DNA of 22,117 nt from an uncultured Eubacteriales bacterium (GCA_905210545.1 CAJLXC010000025.1:1-22117); one strand, 5' to 3'; counted from the first letter of the stretch, positions 1 to 7,841 are shown. Notes: a model not told the origin generated them from the letters alone. Program-made: numbers and translations.

Positions 1-163
1 ATTTTGTGCAGATTGCCAAGGTTTTTTCGTTTTGATTTGTTGTTTACAATTAAAGCAAAATTGTTAAAAGCTTTACAAACGTAAAGTTTTTTGCCGAAAA
101 ACTTAAAAAAATAAAGTATAAAAAATTATTACTTAAAAAACTGCACAAAAATACGAAAATATC
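1..163. other. AT-rich non-coding stretch upstream of the phosphatase gene
   Basis: Very AT-rich sequence with homopolymer A and T runs. The only open frame is a low-complexity Phe/Leu-rich minus-strand ORF with no ribosome binding site or recognisable motif, so I treat the stretch as intergenic. It holds one hairpin followed by a T run (listed separately), which may end a gene lying left of the window. Confidence 0.6.
71..92 (+). terminator. possible intrinsic terminator of an upstream gene
   Basis: The stem CTTTAC (71-76) pairs with GTAAAG (81-86) around the loop AAAC and is followed by six T residues (87-92). The stem is short and AT-rich, so termination would be modest. The gene it would serve is outside the window. 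Confidence 0.5.
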
Positions 164-192
164 TGTACAAACCTTTCGGCTTATGGTATAAT
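164..192 (+). promoter_or_regulatory. sigma-70 type promoter of the Ppx/GppA gene
   Basis: A TATAAT -10 box (187-192) preceded by TGG lies 17 nt after TGTACA (164-169), a partial match to TTGACA. Transcription would start near 199. This argues against the longest-frame TTG at 192 being the translation start, because that codon lies inside the -10 box. Confidence 0.7.
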
Positions 193-236
193 TGAAACAA
201 CGAAAAAGAAAACATAATTTATACAGGGTGAACAAC

Positions 237-1751
237 TTGGAAAGAATAGCAATTATAGATCTGGGTTCAAACACGGCAAGACTTTTACTCGTGGACGTCT
301 TGGATAACGGACATTTCCAGATCGTGGATCAGTTAAAGGAAGCAACGAGACTTGGCGAGGGTATGGAGAGAGACGGGTTCTTAAAACCCGCCAGAATTCA
401 GGAAACGATAAGAACGCTTAAAATGTTCAGAAAACTTTGCGACGTAAACGGTATAGAAAGAATTATCGCAGTCGCTACGGCGGCGGTCAGACGCGCCAAA
501 AATCAGAGAAGTTTTCTCGACGAAGTTTCCGCCACGTGCGGCATAAAATTGCGTGTTCTGTCCGCAGAAGAAGAAGCCATATACGTATATCGCGGCGTTA
601 TCAATACTATGGATATACCCAAAGGTCTTATTCTCGAAATAGGCGGCGGCAGCGCGAAAATCATTTATTACAACAGACGTAACCTTCTTAATTACGAAAC
701 GCTTCCTTTCGGCGCGATTACGCTGACGGAGCTTTTCGCGGAGGACAACCTTTCGCCCGAAGAGCAGGCGGTTAAGGTAGAAGAGTTCTTTACCGAACAA
801 CTGAGCCGCATAGAGTGGCTTAAAAACGTCGATCCCGAAGCGCAGCTTATAGGCGTGGGCGGTTCTTTCAGAAATCTTTGCAGAATGACCAAGATTATGA
901 AGAAATATCCGCTTAAAACCATACATAACTACGTGGTGCGCGAAACGGACTTCGATCACGTTTACGACTTGTTAAAGAGTCTCGATCTTGACAGAAAAAA
1001 GAAGATAAAAGGACTTTCGAGCGGCAGAGCGGATATCCTGCCGGCGGCGTTCGCGGCGATTTCGGCGTTCAAAAAATACGTCGGCAAAGCGGATATGGTT
1101 ATAAGCGGCAGCGGTCTGCGCACGGGTATAATGTTCAACTATGCCGTGCCGTCAACGCTCGACAAGCCTATTTCGGACGTGCTTACGTTCAGTCTTAACA
1201 CGCTCGTAGACTTTTTCGGTTGCAACAAAAAGCACGTAGAACAAACCGTGGCTTTATCCGTTCAGCTTTTCAAGCAGCTCCGCGTGTTGCACAAATTCCC
1301 CAGACAGTATCTTAAGATTCTCAAGGTTGCGGCGTTCCTTTACGAAGCGGGCAAGAAAGTAGGATTTTATAATTTCGAAAAACACAGCGCGTATATAGTG
1401 CTTAACTCTAATATTTACGGTATCAGCCACAGAGATCTGGTTATGGCGTCTTTCGTCTGCTCCTGCACGGGGATAGACGACGTCAACCCGCTCGACTGGT
1501 CGCGCTATCGCGATCTGGTGAGCGACGAGGACGTGGACGCGGTCAGAAAAATGGGCGTTATGCTTCGTATCGCGAGCTGCCTTGACAGAAGCCTTTCTTC
1601 TATAATAAGCGGCATCAACTGCGATATTCTCGGCGACTCCGTAATAATGAAGACGGAAACGGACAGCGACGCCACGCTCGAAATAAATTCCGCGTTGGAA
1701 GTCGGTCCCGATTTCAGAAAGGTGTTCAGAAAAAATCTGGAAATTCTTTAA
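237..1751 (+). CDS. Ppx/GppA-family phosphatase (exopolyphosphatase / pppGpp phosphatase-like)
   Basis: Cytoplasmic protein of the ASKHA (sugar kinase/actin/Hsp70) fold; family members hydrolyse polyphosphate or convert pppGpp to ppGpp. I chose the TTG at 237 because AGGGTGA lies about 6 nt upstream and the family motif IAIIDLGSNT starts at residue 4 (504 residues). The phosphate-2 loop reads EIGGGSAK (residues 134-141) where DIGGGS is usual. The C-terminal third resembles the HD-like region of bacterial Ppx (EKHSAYIVLNSNIYGIS, from residue 381), but the preceding segment reads LYEAG (368-372) where HD-type members have a His-Asp pair. No ppk or relA is nearby. It has its own promoter and terminator, so it is probably monocistronic. 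Whether it acts on polyphosphate, pppGpp or something else cannot be read from sequence. Confidence 0.9.
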   Translation: MERIAIIDLGSNTARLLLVDVLDNGHFQIVDQLKEATRLGEGMERDGFLKPARIQETIRTLKMFRKLCDVNGIERIIAVATAAVRRAKNQRSFLDEVSATCGIKLRVLSAEEEAIYVYRGVINTMDIPKGLILEIGGGSAKIIYYNRRNLLNYETLPFGAITLTELFAEDNLSPEEQAVKVEEFFTEQLSRIEWLKNVDPEAQLIGVGGSFRNLCRMTKIMKKYPLKTIHNYVVRETDFDHVYDLLKSLDLDRKKKIKGLSSGRADILPAAFAAISAFKKYVGKADMVISGSGLRTGIMFNYAVPSTLDKPISDVLTFSLNTLVDFFGCNKKHVEQTVALSVQLFKQLRVLHKFPRQYLKILKVAAFLYEAGKKVGFYNFEKHSAYIVLNSNIYGISHRDLVMASFVCSCTGIDDVNPLDWSRYRDLVSDEDVDAVRKMGVMLRIASCLDRSLSSIISGINCDILGDSVIMKTETDSDATLEINSALEVGPDFRKVFRKNLEIL

Positions 1752-1763
1752 ATAGATCGCAAG

Positions 1764-1793
1764 AACGCCGTGTCGTAAATCACGGCGTTTTTT
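1764..1793 (+). terminator. intrinsic terminator after the Ppx/GppA gene
   Basis: Perfect 9-bp stem AACGCCGTG (1764-1772) / CACGGCGTT (1781-1789) with an 8-nt loop, running into six T residues (1788-1793), 12 nt after the stop codon. Confidence 0.92.
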
Positions 1794-1831
1794 AAATGAA
1801 AACGGAAAATCCTTAAGAAGAGTATTTAATA

Positions 1832-1861
1832 CCGCGCGGAACGGGTTTTGCGCGGAGGGAG
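1832..1861 (+). promoter_or_regulatory. hairpin touching the ribosome binding site of the MreB-like gene
   Basis: CCGCGC (1832-1837) can pair with GCGCGG (1850-1855). The 3' arm runs into the Shine-Dalgarno sequence GGAGGGAG, so folding would partly hide the ribosome binding site. TATTTAAT just upstream (near 1823-1830) could be a -10 region, but no clear -35 is visible. The regulatory role is inference. Confidence 0.3.
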
Positions 1862-1867
1862 AAAGAT

Positions 1868-2872
1868 ATGCCGACAGATAAATTTGCTATCGATTTCGAC
1901 AGCGTTTATACCAACATTTATAAATCGGGAAGCGGTCTCGTTTTAAGCGAGCCGACCGTTGCCGCCGTGGACGAAGGAGGCAGGGGCGAAGTTAAGGCTA
2001 TCGGGGCGGAAGCGTATAAGCTCGTGGGAAAGACGGGTTCGGGAACGAAAATGGTTTTCCCCGTGTTTGAAAGCGAAGTGGTGAACTTAAAAGTCGCTTC
2101 TTCGGTGCTATCGGGTTTTTTGAACAAACTCGGAGTAAACAGGTTTTCCGGCGCGACGGTTCTTTTTTCCGTGCCGTGCGGCACTACCGCCGATATGATA
2201 GAAAAATATAACAAGGTCGCAAAAAATTGCGGCGTCGGCAAAACGTTTTTTGTAGAAAGTCCTTTGCTTTCCGCTTTGGGACAGAGAATCCCCGTTAACG
2301 ATTCCGATCCGTGTTTCGTTATAGATATGGGCGGCGGGTCTACGAGCGTTGCCGCGCTTTCTTTAGACGGGATTATCGCGGGCGTGTCCGTAAATTTCGG
2401 CGGGAATAAGATAAATACCGATATAATCGATTATATTGCCGACAACTACGGAATGCAGATAGGCTTGCAGACTGCGGAACGCCTGAAAAAGGAAGTGGGC
2501 AGTTTAGAAGAGGGCGATACCCTTTCTACCGTGGCGAACGGCAGAGACTTAAAAGACGGAACGCCGCGCGCGTTCTCGATAAAAGCTTCGAATATTATAG
2601 AACCGATAAAAAAATATTACGACGCTGTAGCCAAAGTCGCCATGGGGGTATTGAAGAAACTTCCGCCGGACGTTTCTTCCGAGATAAGAAGAGCCGGTAT
2701 ATACGTTTCGGGCGCGCCGTCTTCTATATACGGACTTAAACGGTATTACGAGCAGACTTTCGGAATGAAAGCGAATATCGCGGAAGACGGGATTTATTCC
2801 GACGCGATAGGCGGAGGAATCGCTCTCGCAAACCCCAAGCTTTTAAAGAAAATCGTGCTTGCGACTAAATAG
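1868..2872 (+). CDS. divergent MreB-like bacterial actin
   Basis: Actin-fold protein of MreB length (334 residues). MreB polymers sit on the inner membrane face and organise cell-wall elongation. It aligns with MreB along its whole length: SGLVLSEPTVAA (22-33), the phosphate-2 loop VIDMGGGSTS (151-160), and FGGNKINTDIIDYI followed by IGLQTAERLKKEVGS (178-212). The phosphate-1 loop is unusual: IDFDSVYT (8-15), where MreB has IDLGTxNT, and the adenosine-loop region reads YVSGAPSS rather than a Gly-Gly-Gly-rich stretch. It may be a secondary paralogue (Mbl/MreBH-like) or a non-canonical actin. No mreC/mreD follow; a terminator does. The start ATG has GGAGGGAG 6 nt upstream. Family placement is strong; the cellular role is inferred. 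Confidence 0.85.
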   Translation: MPTDKFAIDFDSVYTNIYKSGSGLVLSEPTVAAVDEGGRGEVKAIGAEAYKLVGKTGSGTKMVFPVFESEVVNLKVASSVLSGFLNKLGVNRFSGATVLFSVPCGTTADMIEKYNKVAKNCGVGKTFFVESPLLSALGQRIPVNDSDPCFVIDMGGGSTSVAALSLDGIIAGVSVNFGGNKINTDIIDYIADNYGMQIGLQTAERLKKEVGSLEEGDTLSTVANGRDLKDGTPRAFSIKASNIIEPIKKYYDAVAKVAMGVLKKLPPDVSSEIRRAGIYVSGAPSSIYGLKRYYEQTFGMKANIAEDGIYSDAIGGGIALANPKLLKKIVLATK

Positions 2873-2933
2873 TCGCAAAAAAGAACGCCGCCGACGTAGC
2901 GGAACACAATAAAATAACGACAAAAAAACGACT

Positions 2934-2982
2934 AAAATCCGCGAAGCTTTGCAAAACAAGCCAAAAATCGCGGATTTTTTTT
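2934..2982 (+). terminator. intrinsic terminator after the MreB-like gene
   Basis: AAAATCCGCGA (2934-2944) pairs with TCGCGGATTTT (2968-2978) and the 3' arm continues into a T8 run ending at 2982. The 23-nt loop can itself form a small GCTT/AAGC stem. A TATAAT at 2986-2991, right after the T run, could be the -10 of the minD promoter, but I see no convincing -35. Confidence 0.85.
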
Positions 2983-3010
2983 ATTTATAATGTAGCCGAG
3001 GATATTAAAA

Positions 3011-3799
3011 ATGGCGAGAAAAATCGTTGTGACTTCCGGCAAGGGCGGAGTAGGAAAAACCACCGTAACCGCAAATCTCGGTCAGGCTCTCGCGAGCCTC
3101 GGAGAACGCGTCGCGCTGATAGACGTGGATTTCGGTCTTAATAATTTAGACGTGGTTATGGGTGTGGAAAATAAAGTCGTTTACGACGTGAAGGATATTT
3201 TAGAAGGTCGTTGCAGGGTGAAACAGGCTCTCGTTCAGGATAACGAGCGAAAAAATCTGTTCGTTCTGCCGTCGGGCGGCTTGTTGCCGTCTTCTCCCGT
3301 AACGGGTCAGCAGATAAAGCTTATCATAGAAAACGTGGCGGAAGTGTTCGATTATATTCTTATCGATTGTCCCGCGGGGATAGACGCGGGGTTTCATCGC
3401 GCGGTTTCCTGCGCGGACGAAGCTCTTGTCGTGGCAACGCCGTCTTTGCCGTCTTTAAGAGACGCGGACAAAGTTCTCGCCGTGCTTAAAAGTTATAAGC
3501 CCGATTACACGGGCATAATCGTAAACCGCGCTCGCGGCGACCTTATGTTGGACGGCAGAATGATGACTCCGCAGGATATAGAAGAACTGTTAAAAACCCC
3601 GCTTCTCGGCGTACTGCCCGAGGAGGACGACGTGTTTTTATACAGCGGCTATTCGTTGCCTAAGCGCGCCGAATCGTTCCGTGCGTATAAAATGCTCGCG
3701 AACAACCTGCGCAAAAAAACAAACAAAATTTACGACGTAACGAGCAAATATTCCGGGTTTTTCGGAAGTATAAGAAGGAGCTTGAAAAAGAGTATATGA
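3011..3799 (+). CDS. minD: septum-site determining ATPase MinD
   Basis: Membrane-cycling ATPase that, with MinC and MinE, keeps FtsZ rings away from the poles. The 262-residue length is normal. The deviant Walker A motif GKGGVGKTT is at residues 10-18, ALIDVDFGLNNLD follows at 34-46, and a Walker B-like IDCPAGID near 119. The last ~16 residues (GFFGSIRRSLKKSI) form a basic amphipathic segment that matches the membrane-targeting sequence of MinD. Its stop overlaps the minE start by 4 nt (ATGA), implying translational coupling. No minC lies beside it. Confidence 0.95.
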   Translation: MARKIVVTSGKGGVGKTTVTANLGQALASLGERVALIDVDFGLNNLDVVMGVENKVVYDVKDILEGRCRVKQALVQDNERKNLFVLPSGGLLPSSPVTGQQIKLIIENVAEVFDYILIDCPAGIDAGFHRAVSCADEALVVATPSLPSLRDADKVLAVLKSYKPDYTGIIVNRARGDLMLDGRMMTPQDIEELLKTPLLGVLPEEDDVFLYSGYSLPKRAESFRAYKMLANNLRKKTNKIYDVTSKYSGFFGSIRRSLKKSI

Positions 3800-4029
3800 A
3801 AAAACAAACCGAATTGCAGAGAATGGAAGAGCTTATCCGTCACGACAGGCTTAACGTAAAGGAAGAGTTTTCGGAGCTTCTTATAAAAGACCTCAATTCT
3901 CTTCTGCGCGATTATTTCGATTATAAGGGCGATCCTTCGCTCGACATAACGAGAACGGGCGACAGGTTTACCGTAACCATATCCCTTTGCGTAAATTCTT
4001 TAAGGTCGTTTTCTTCTCTCCCCGAATAA
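3796..4029 (+). CDS. minE: cell division topological specificity factor MinE
   Basis: 77 residues. MinE stimulates MinD ATPase activity and releases it from the membrane, producing pole-to-pole dynamics. The region LQRMEELIRHDRLNVKEEF corresponds to the conserved MinE segment with Arg-Leu...HDR spacing that contacts MinD. The C-terminal half has the beta-rich dimerisation pattern (DPSLDITRTGDRFTVTISL). The 4-nt overlap with minD supports the call, since minDE is a standard pair in Clostridia. The N-terminus is shorter and more polar than in E. coli MinE. Sequence similarity is modest; synteny carries part of the confidence. Confidence 0.88.
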   Translation: MKKQTELQRMEELIRHDRLNVKEEFSELLIKDLNSLLRDYFDYKGDPSLDITRTGDRFTVTISLCVNSLRSFSSLPE

Positions 4030-4071
4030 AATGCTATAAACGGGGTATAACCTTATGCGGAGGACGAAGAA

Positions 4072-4158
4072 ATGATTTACGGATTTATTATAGGCGTGGT
4101 GGTCGGCGCGAATCTCGGACTGATAACTTTTTCGGTTATCGCCGCGGGGAAAAGATAA
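4072..4158 (+). CDS. 28-residue DUF3789-like membrane peptide
   Basis: A very small ORF, MIYGFIIGVVVGANLGLI followed by TFSVIAAGKR, with a GGAGG ribosome binding site 8-9 nt upstream. It is one Gly-rich transmembrane helix ending in a positive tail. Length, Gly spacing and the AAGKR end resemble DUF3789 small membrane proteins, whose function I do not know. It lies 42 nt after minE on the same strand, so it may be co-transcribed with minDE. Confidence 0.6.
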   Translation: MIYGFIIGVVVGANLGLITFSVIAAGKR

Positions 4159-4175
4159 GCAGAAAGGAGGCTTTG

Positions 4176-4406
4176 TTATTTTTCGCGCTTTGCGCCTTTA
4201 AAAAGCCGCAGAGAAAACGGCGTTATAAGCAAAAAATACAACACGGTTATAACGGAACTTAAATAAACCGCGGGAAAAGCCTTTGCTTTTGCAAAAATAA
4301 AGCAGACGAAAAAATCTGTTGCCGCTCCCGCGGCGAAGACGAACGAGCTTGTTACGTAAAGCGAAACGAGCGCGTTCGTTTTTTCGTAAAACGCGGCAAA
4401 AATCAA
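4176..4406 (-). CDS. small hydrophobic membrane protein of unknown function
   Basis: A 76-residue minus-strand frame with two hydrophobic stretches (roughly residues 12-37 and 44-64) and a basic tail (FKGAKREK). Codon use (GCG, TTC, GTC, ATA, CTT) matches the neighbouring genes, which argues for real coding. The only usual start is TTG at 4406 and no clear ribosome binding site precedes it. An ATA codon 12 nt further upstream would also give a plausible N-terminus, before an in-frame stop. It is convergent with the 28-residue peptide. The family is not recognised. Confidence 0.45.
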   Translation of the reverse strand: MIFAAFYEKTNALVSLYVTSSFVFAAGAATDFFVCFIFAKAKAFPAVYLSSVITVLYFLLITPFSLRLFKGAKREK

Positions 4407-4450
4407 AGCGTTTTTTATGCGTTAAGACGGCGACAACTCAAAAATTATTT

Positions 4451-4481
4451 CCGCCGCGGATAAAAAACTATCGCGCGGCGG
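4451..4481. repeat. strong GC-rich hairpin between the small membrane gene and rhaB
   Basis: CCGCCGCG (4451-4458) and CGCGGCGG (4474-4481) are perfect inverted repeats; GATA/TATC can extend the stem inside them. There is no T run on the + strand; on the minus strand the hairpin is followed by AAATAATTTTT. It could terminate minus-strand transcription coming from rhaB or act as an operator just upstream of the rhaB promoter. The role is undetermined. Confidence 0.45.
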
Positions 4482-4496
4482 TTTGCGGTTATTTCG

Positions 4497-4525
4497 TTGA
4501 CAGTTTTCGTATTATAATGTATAAT
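4497..4525 (+). promoter_or_regulatory. consensus sigma-70 promoter of the rhaB-tyrS run
   Basis: TTGACA (4497-4502), a 17-nt spacer, then TATAAT (4520-4525): both hexamers are perfect consensus. Transcription should start near 4532, giving a ~25-nt leader with no room for a T-box or riboswitch. A second TATAAT lies inside the spacer at 4513-4518. Confidence 0.93.
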
Positions 4526-4556
4526 AAATATTATTATTTATATACGGGAGCGTATT

Positions 4557-5954
4557 ATGGCAAAAAAGTATTTTTTGGCGATCGATATAGGCGCGTCGAG
4601 CGGCAGACATATTCTCGGCAGCACGGAAAACGGCAAGCTCGTTTTAGAAGAAATATACCGTTTTAAAAACGGCGCGGAAAAACGCGGGGATAAACTCGTG
4701 TGGAACGACGCGTCGCTTTTTTCGAGCATCGTTGCGGGACTTAAAAAATGCGGAGAAATCGGCAAAATTCCCGAATACGTGGGAATAGACACCTGGGGCG
4801 TAGATTACGCGTTGCTCGATAAAAACGACAATCTTATCGGAGAAGTGTATTCTTATCGCGACGAGAGAACGTTGAAAGCCATTCCGGAAGTAGAAAGCAT
4901 CGTCGGCGAAAAAGAAGCTTATGCCGAAACGGGTATCTGCAAGCAGGTTTTTAATACGGTCTACCAGCTTTATTGCGACAAGAAATCGGGCAAGCTCGAC
5001 AAGGCGGAAACTTTCCTTATGATGCCCGATTATCTGCACTTTTTGCTTACCGGCGTAAAGAAAAACGAATACACCAACGCTTCTACGACCGGACTTTTAA
5101 GCGCGAAAACCCGCAACTGGGATTATTCGCTTATCAAAAAACTCGGTCTTAAAGAAAGCCTGTTTAAAGAGCTTTCTCTCCCCGGAACGGAAGTGGGAAG
5201 TCTTAAAAAAGAAATCGCGGAGGAAGTCGGCTTCAACGCGAAAGTCGTTCTTCCCGCAACGCACGACACGGCGAGCGCGGTTATGGCGGTTCCCGAAGAG
5301 AACGAGCCGCTTTACATATCCAGCGGCACGTGGTCGCTTATGGGTATAGAATCTCCCGACGAGAACACTTCGGAAAAGGCAAGGCTCGCGGGTTTTACCA
5401 ACGAGGGCGGCTACGGCAAGAGCGTAAGGTTCTTAAAGAACATTATGGGGCTGTGGATGATTCAGTGCATCAAAAAAGAATACGACGATAAATACAGCTT
5501 TACCGACTTCGTGGACGAAGCGAGAAAAGTAAAAGATTTTAACAGCACGGTAGAAGTGAACGACCTTTCGTTTTTCGCCCCCGCGAGTATGATAAACGCG
5601 GTAAAGGCTTATTGCGAAAAAACGGGGCAGAAAGTTCCCCGAACCGTGGGCGAAATCGTGCTTTGCGTGTATACGAGTTTAGCCGAGAGCTATAAAGCCG
5701 CCGCGGACGAGATAGAAGAGCTTACCGGCAAAAAATTCGGGAAAATCAACGTCGTGGGCGGCGGTTGTCAGAACGTTCTTTTAAACGAGCTTACCGCAAA
5801 GATAACGGGAAGAACCGTCGTCGCGGGACCTATAGAGGCTACCGCCACGGGCAACATTCTCGCGCAGATGCTGGCTTCGGGCGATATCGCATCGCTATCC
5901 GATGGCAAAAAGCTTATCCGCGATTCGTTTGAAATAAAGGAAATAAAAGCGTAA
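4557..5954 (+). CDS. rhaB: rhamnulokinase (FGGY sugar kinase)
   Basis: Phosphorylates L-rhamnulose to L-rhamnulose 1-phosphate in rhamnose catabolism. The 465-residue length fits RhaB. The N-terminal nucleotide loop is IDIGASSGR (9-17); the RhaB-type signature GIDTWGVD is at 76-83; HDTAS (236-240) carries the probable catalytic Asp237; SSGTWSL (255-261) and VVGGGCQN (399-406) complete the FGGY ATPase pattern. GGGAG precedes the ATG. No rhamnose isomerase, aldolase, transporter or regulator is in the window, so this is an isolated catabolic gene sitting in front of tyrS. A kinase for a related ketose is the main alternative. Confidence 0.9.
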   Translation: MAKKYFLAIDIGASSGRHILGSTENGKLVLEEIYRFKNGAEKRGDKLVWNDASLFSSIVAGLKKCGEIGKIPEYVGIDTWGVDYALLDKNDNLIGEVYSYRDERTLKAIPEVESIVGEKEAYAETGICKQVFNTVYQLYCDKKSGKLDKAETFLMMPDYLHFLLTGVKKNEYTNASTTGLLSAKTRNWDYSLIKKLGLKESLFKELSLPGTEVGSLKKEIAEEVGFNAKVVLPATHDTASAVMAVPEENEPLYISSGTWSLMGIESPDENTSEKARLAGFTNEGGYGKSVRFLKNIMGLWMIQCIKKEYDDKYSFTDFVDEARKVKDFNSTVEVNDLSFFAPASMINAVKAYCEKTGQKVPRTVGEIVLCVYTSLAESYKAAADEIEELTGKKFGKINVVGGGCQNVLLNELTAKITGRTVVAGPIEATATGNILAQMLASGDIASLSDGKKLIRDSFEIKEIKA

Positions 5955-5971
5955 TAAAACAAGGTGAAAAA

Positions 5972-7186
5972 ATGAAAAACGTATTAGACGTACTTAAAGA
6001 AAGAGGATTTATCAAACAGACTATATACGAAGACGAGTTATACGAGCTTTTAGGCAAAGAAAGCGTGCCGTTTTATATCGGCTTCGATCCCACCGCGGAC
6101 AGCCTGCATATCGGGCATTACATTCCCATAATGGCTATGGCGTGGATGCAGAGATACGGACATAAGCCCATCGCGCTTTTCGGCGGCGGCACGGGTATGA
6201 TAGGCGATCCTTCCGGCAGAAGCGATATGCGTCAGATGATGACGAGAGAAACGATAGATCATAACATAGAGTGTTTTAAAAAGCAGATGTCGCGATTCAT
6301 CGATTTCGACGGCGAAAACGCCGCCGTCGTCGCAAACAACGCGGACTGGCTGTTAGGGCTTAATTACGTGGACTTTCTGCGCGATATAGGCGTGTATTTT
6401 TCCGTAAACAAAATGCTCACCGCCGAATGCTTTAAACAGAGAATGGAAAAAGGTCTTACTTTCTTCGAGTTCAACTATATGCTTATGCAGGGCTACGATT
6501 TCTTGTATCTCAACCGCAAATACGGCTGCAAGTTAGAAGTCGGCGGCGACGATCAATGGTCTAATATGCTCGCGGGCGTTGACCTCATAAGAAGAAAAGA
6601 AAAGAAAAACGCGTTCTGCCTTACCTGCACGCTATTACTTAACAGCGAAGGCAAAAAAATGGGCAAAACCCAGAAGGGCGCGTTGTGGCTGGACGAAAAC
6701 AAATGCTCCGTTTACGACTTCTATCAGTATTTCAGAAACGTAGAAGACGTTAAGGTAGAGGAGTGTATGCGTCTTTTAACCTTTATGGATATGGAAGAAA
6801 TAAAGGAGCTTACCGGATACAACGACGAGCGTATGAACGCCGCAAAAGAGCGTCTTGCGTATGAAGTAACCAAGCTCGTTCACGGCGAAGAAAAGGCGAA
6901 AGAAGCGGAGCGTCAGGCGAAAGCGGCGTTCGGCGCGGGCAACGCGGAAGATATGCCTGTGGCAGAAATAGATAAAAACGTCGTTCAGATAGCCGAAATC
7001 CTCGTCGCCGCGGGACAAGCCAAATCCAAGGGCGAAGCCAAACGCCTTATAGAGGGCGGCGGCGTCGCGATAGACGACGAAAAGATTACGGGCGCGTTCG
7101 CGGAGCTGCCCGCAAGCGCAAGAGAAAAAGGCGAATTTATTCTGCATAAAGGCAAAAAGGTTCACCTTAAAGTGATTATAAAATAA
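5972..7186 (+). CDS. tyrS: tyrosyl-tRNA synthetase
   Basis: Charges tRNA-Tyr with tyrosine. Class I aminoacyl-tRNA synthetase of the bacterial TyrS type, 404 residues. The HIGH motif is LHIGHY (45-50), the KMSKS equivalent is KMGKT (229-233), and VGGDDQWSN (190-198) contributes to tyrosine and tRNA recognition. The C-terminus (about 335-404) is an S4 RNA-binding domain (AKSKGEAKRLIEGGGV). AAGGTG lies upstream of the ATG. The 17-nt gap to rhaB leaves no space for the T-box leader often found before Firmicutes tyrS. Confidence 0.97.
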   Translation: MKNVLDVLKERGFIKQTIYEDELYELLGKESVPFYIGFDPTADSLHIGHYIPIMAMAWMQRYGHKPIALFGGGTGMIGDPSGRSDMRQMMTRETIDHNIECFKKQMSRFIDFDGENAAVVANNADWLLGLNYVDFLRDIGVYFSVNKMLTAECFKQRMEKGLTFFEFNYMLMQGYDFLYLNRKYGCKLEVGGDDQWSNMLAGVDLIRRKEKKNAFCLTCTLLLNSEGKKMGKTQKGALWLDENKCSVYDFYQYFRNVEDVKVEECMRLLTFMDMEEIKELTGYNDERMNAAKERLAYEVTKLVHGEEKAKEAERQAKAAFGAGNAEDMPVAEIDKNVVQIAEILVAAGQAKSKGEAKRLIEGGGVAIDDEKITGAFAELPASAREKGEFILHKGKKVHLKVIIK

Positions 7187-7190
7187 GCGT

Positions 7191-7841
7191 ATGCCCGCTT
7201 ATTTCACGGTAGACGGAGAGCCGGAGGGCGTTCTCGTAATAGAACGCTCGCGGTTTATCTGTTCTATGAAAAACGTAAAAAGCGAAGACGAGGCGCGCGG
7301 ATTCATAGAAAAAGTAAGGAAGAAATATTCGCTCGCAAACCATCATTGTTATGCGTTCGTCGCGGACGAGGAGGGCAGGTCTTTTCGCTTTTCCGACGAC
7401 GGAGAGCCGCAGGGAACTGCCGGTATGCCCATATTGAACGTCCTTAAAAGCAAGCGGTTTTATAACACCGTCGCGGTGGTAACGCGCTTTTTCGGCGGAG
7501 TGAAGCTTGGCGCGGGCGGACTTACGCGGGCTTACGGCAACGCCGTTACGGAATGTCTTAAAACGGCGAAAATAAAGGATATGCGCCCCGTGGAATTCTG
7601 CGAAATATCCGTCGATTACGACGGCTACGCCAAAATTTTGAAAATCGCGGAAAGCGGCGGCTGTCATATCGTCAAAACCGATTTTTCGGAAAAAGCGGAT
7701 ATCGTTATCGCCGCGAAAACGGAAGACGGCTCGGCAAAGCTTTTAAAAGAAAAGCTGTCGGACGCGTTCAAGGGCAAAAACGTTATTAAAAGCAGTTCGT
7801 TCGGGTACTGCGACCTTACGGAGAATTTATGTCGAAAATAA
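7191..7841 (+). CDS. yigZ: YigZ/IMPACT family protein
   Basis: 216 residues with the two-domain UPF0029/IMPACT layout. The N-terminal signature is ANHHCYAFV (49-57), SDDGEPQGTAGMP (68-80) and VTRFFGGVKLGAGGLTRAYG (97-116); a smaller C-terminal ferredoxin-like domain follows. In eukaryotes IMPACT acts in translational control; the bacterial role is not settled. The start is 4 nt after the tyrS stop with no obvious Shine-Dalgarno, so translation probably depends on coupling. The 3' end overlaps recX by 13 nt. Confidence 0.93.
   Translation: MPAYFTVDGEPEGVLVIERSRFICSMKNVKSEDEARGFIEKVRKKYSLANHHCYAFVADEEGRSFRFSDDGEPQGTAGMPILNVLKSKRFYNTVAVVTRFFGGVKLGAGGLTRAYGNAVTECLKTAKIKDMRPVEFCEISVDYDGYAKILKIAESGGCHIVKTDFSEKADIVIAAKTEDGSAKLLKEKLSDAFKGKNVIKSSSFGYCDLTENLCRK

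Noticed and set aside
381..959. 192-residue antisense ORF inside the Ppx/GppA gene
   Set aside because: It lies wholly opposite a well-supported gene, has no ribosome binding site or motif, and long antisense frames are expected from the codon use here.
5955..5971. T-box riboswitch before tyrS
   Set aside because: Only 17 nt separate rhaB and tyrS, and the rhaB leader is about 25 nt.
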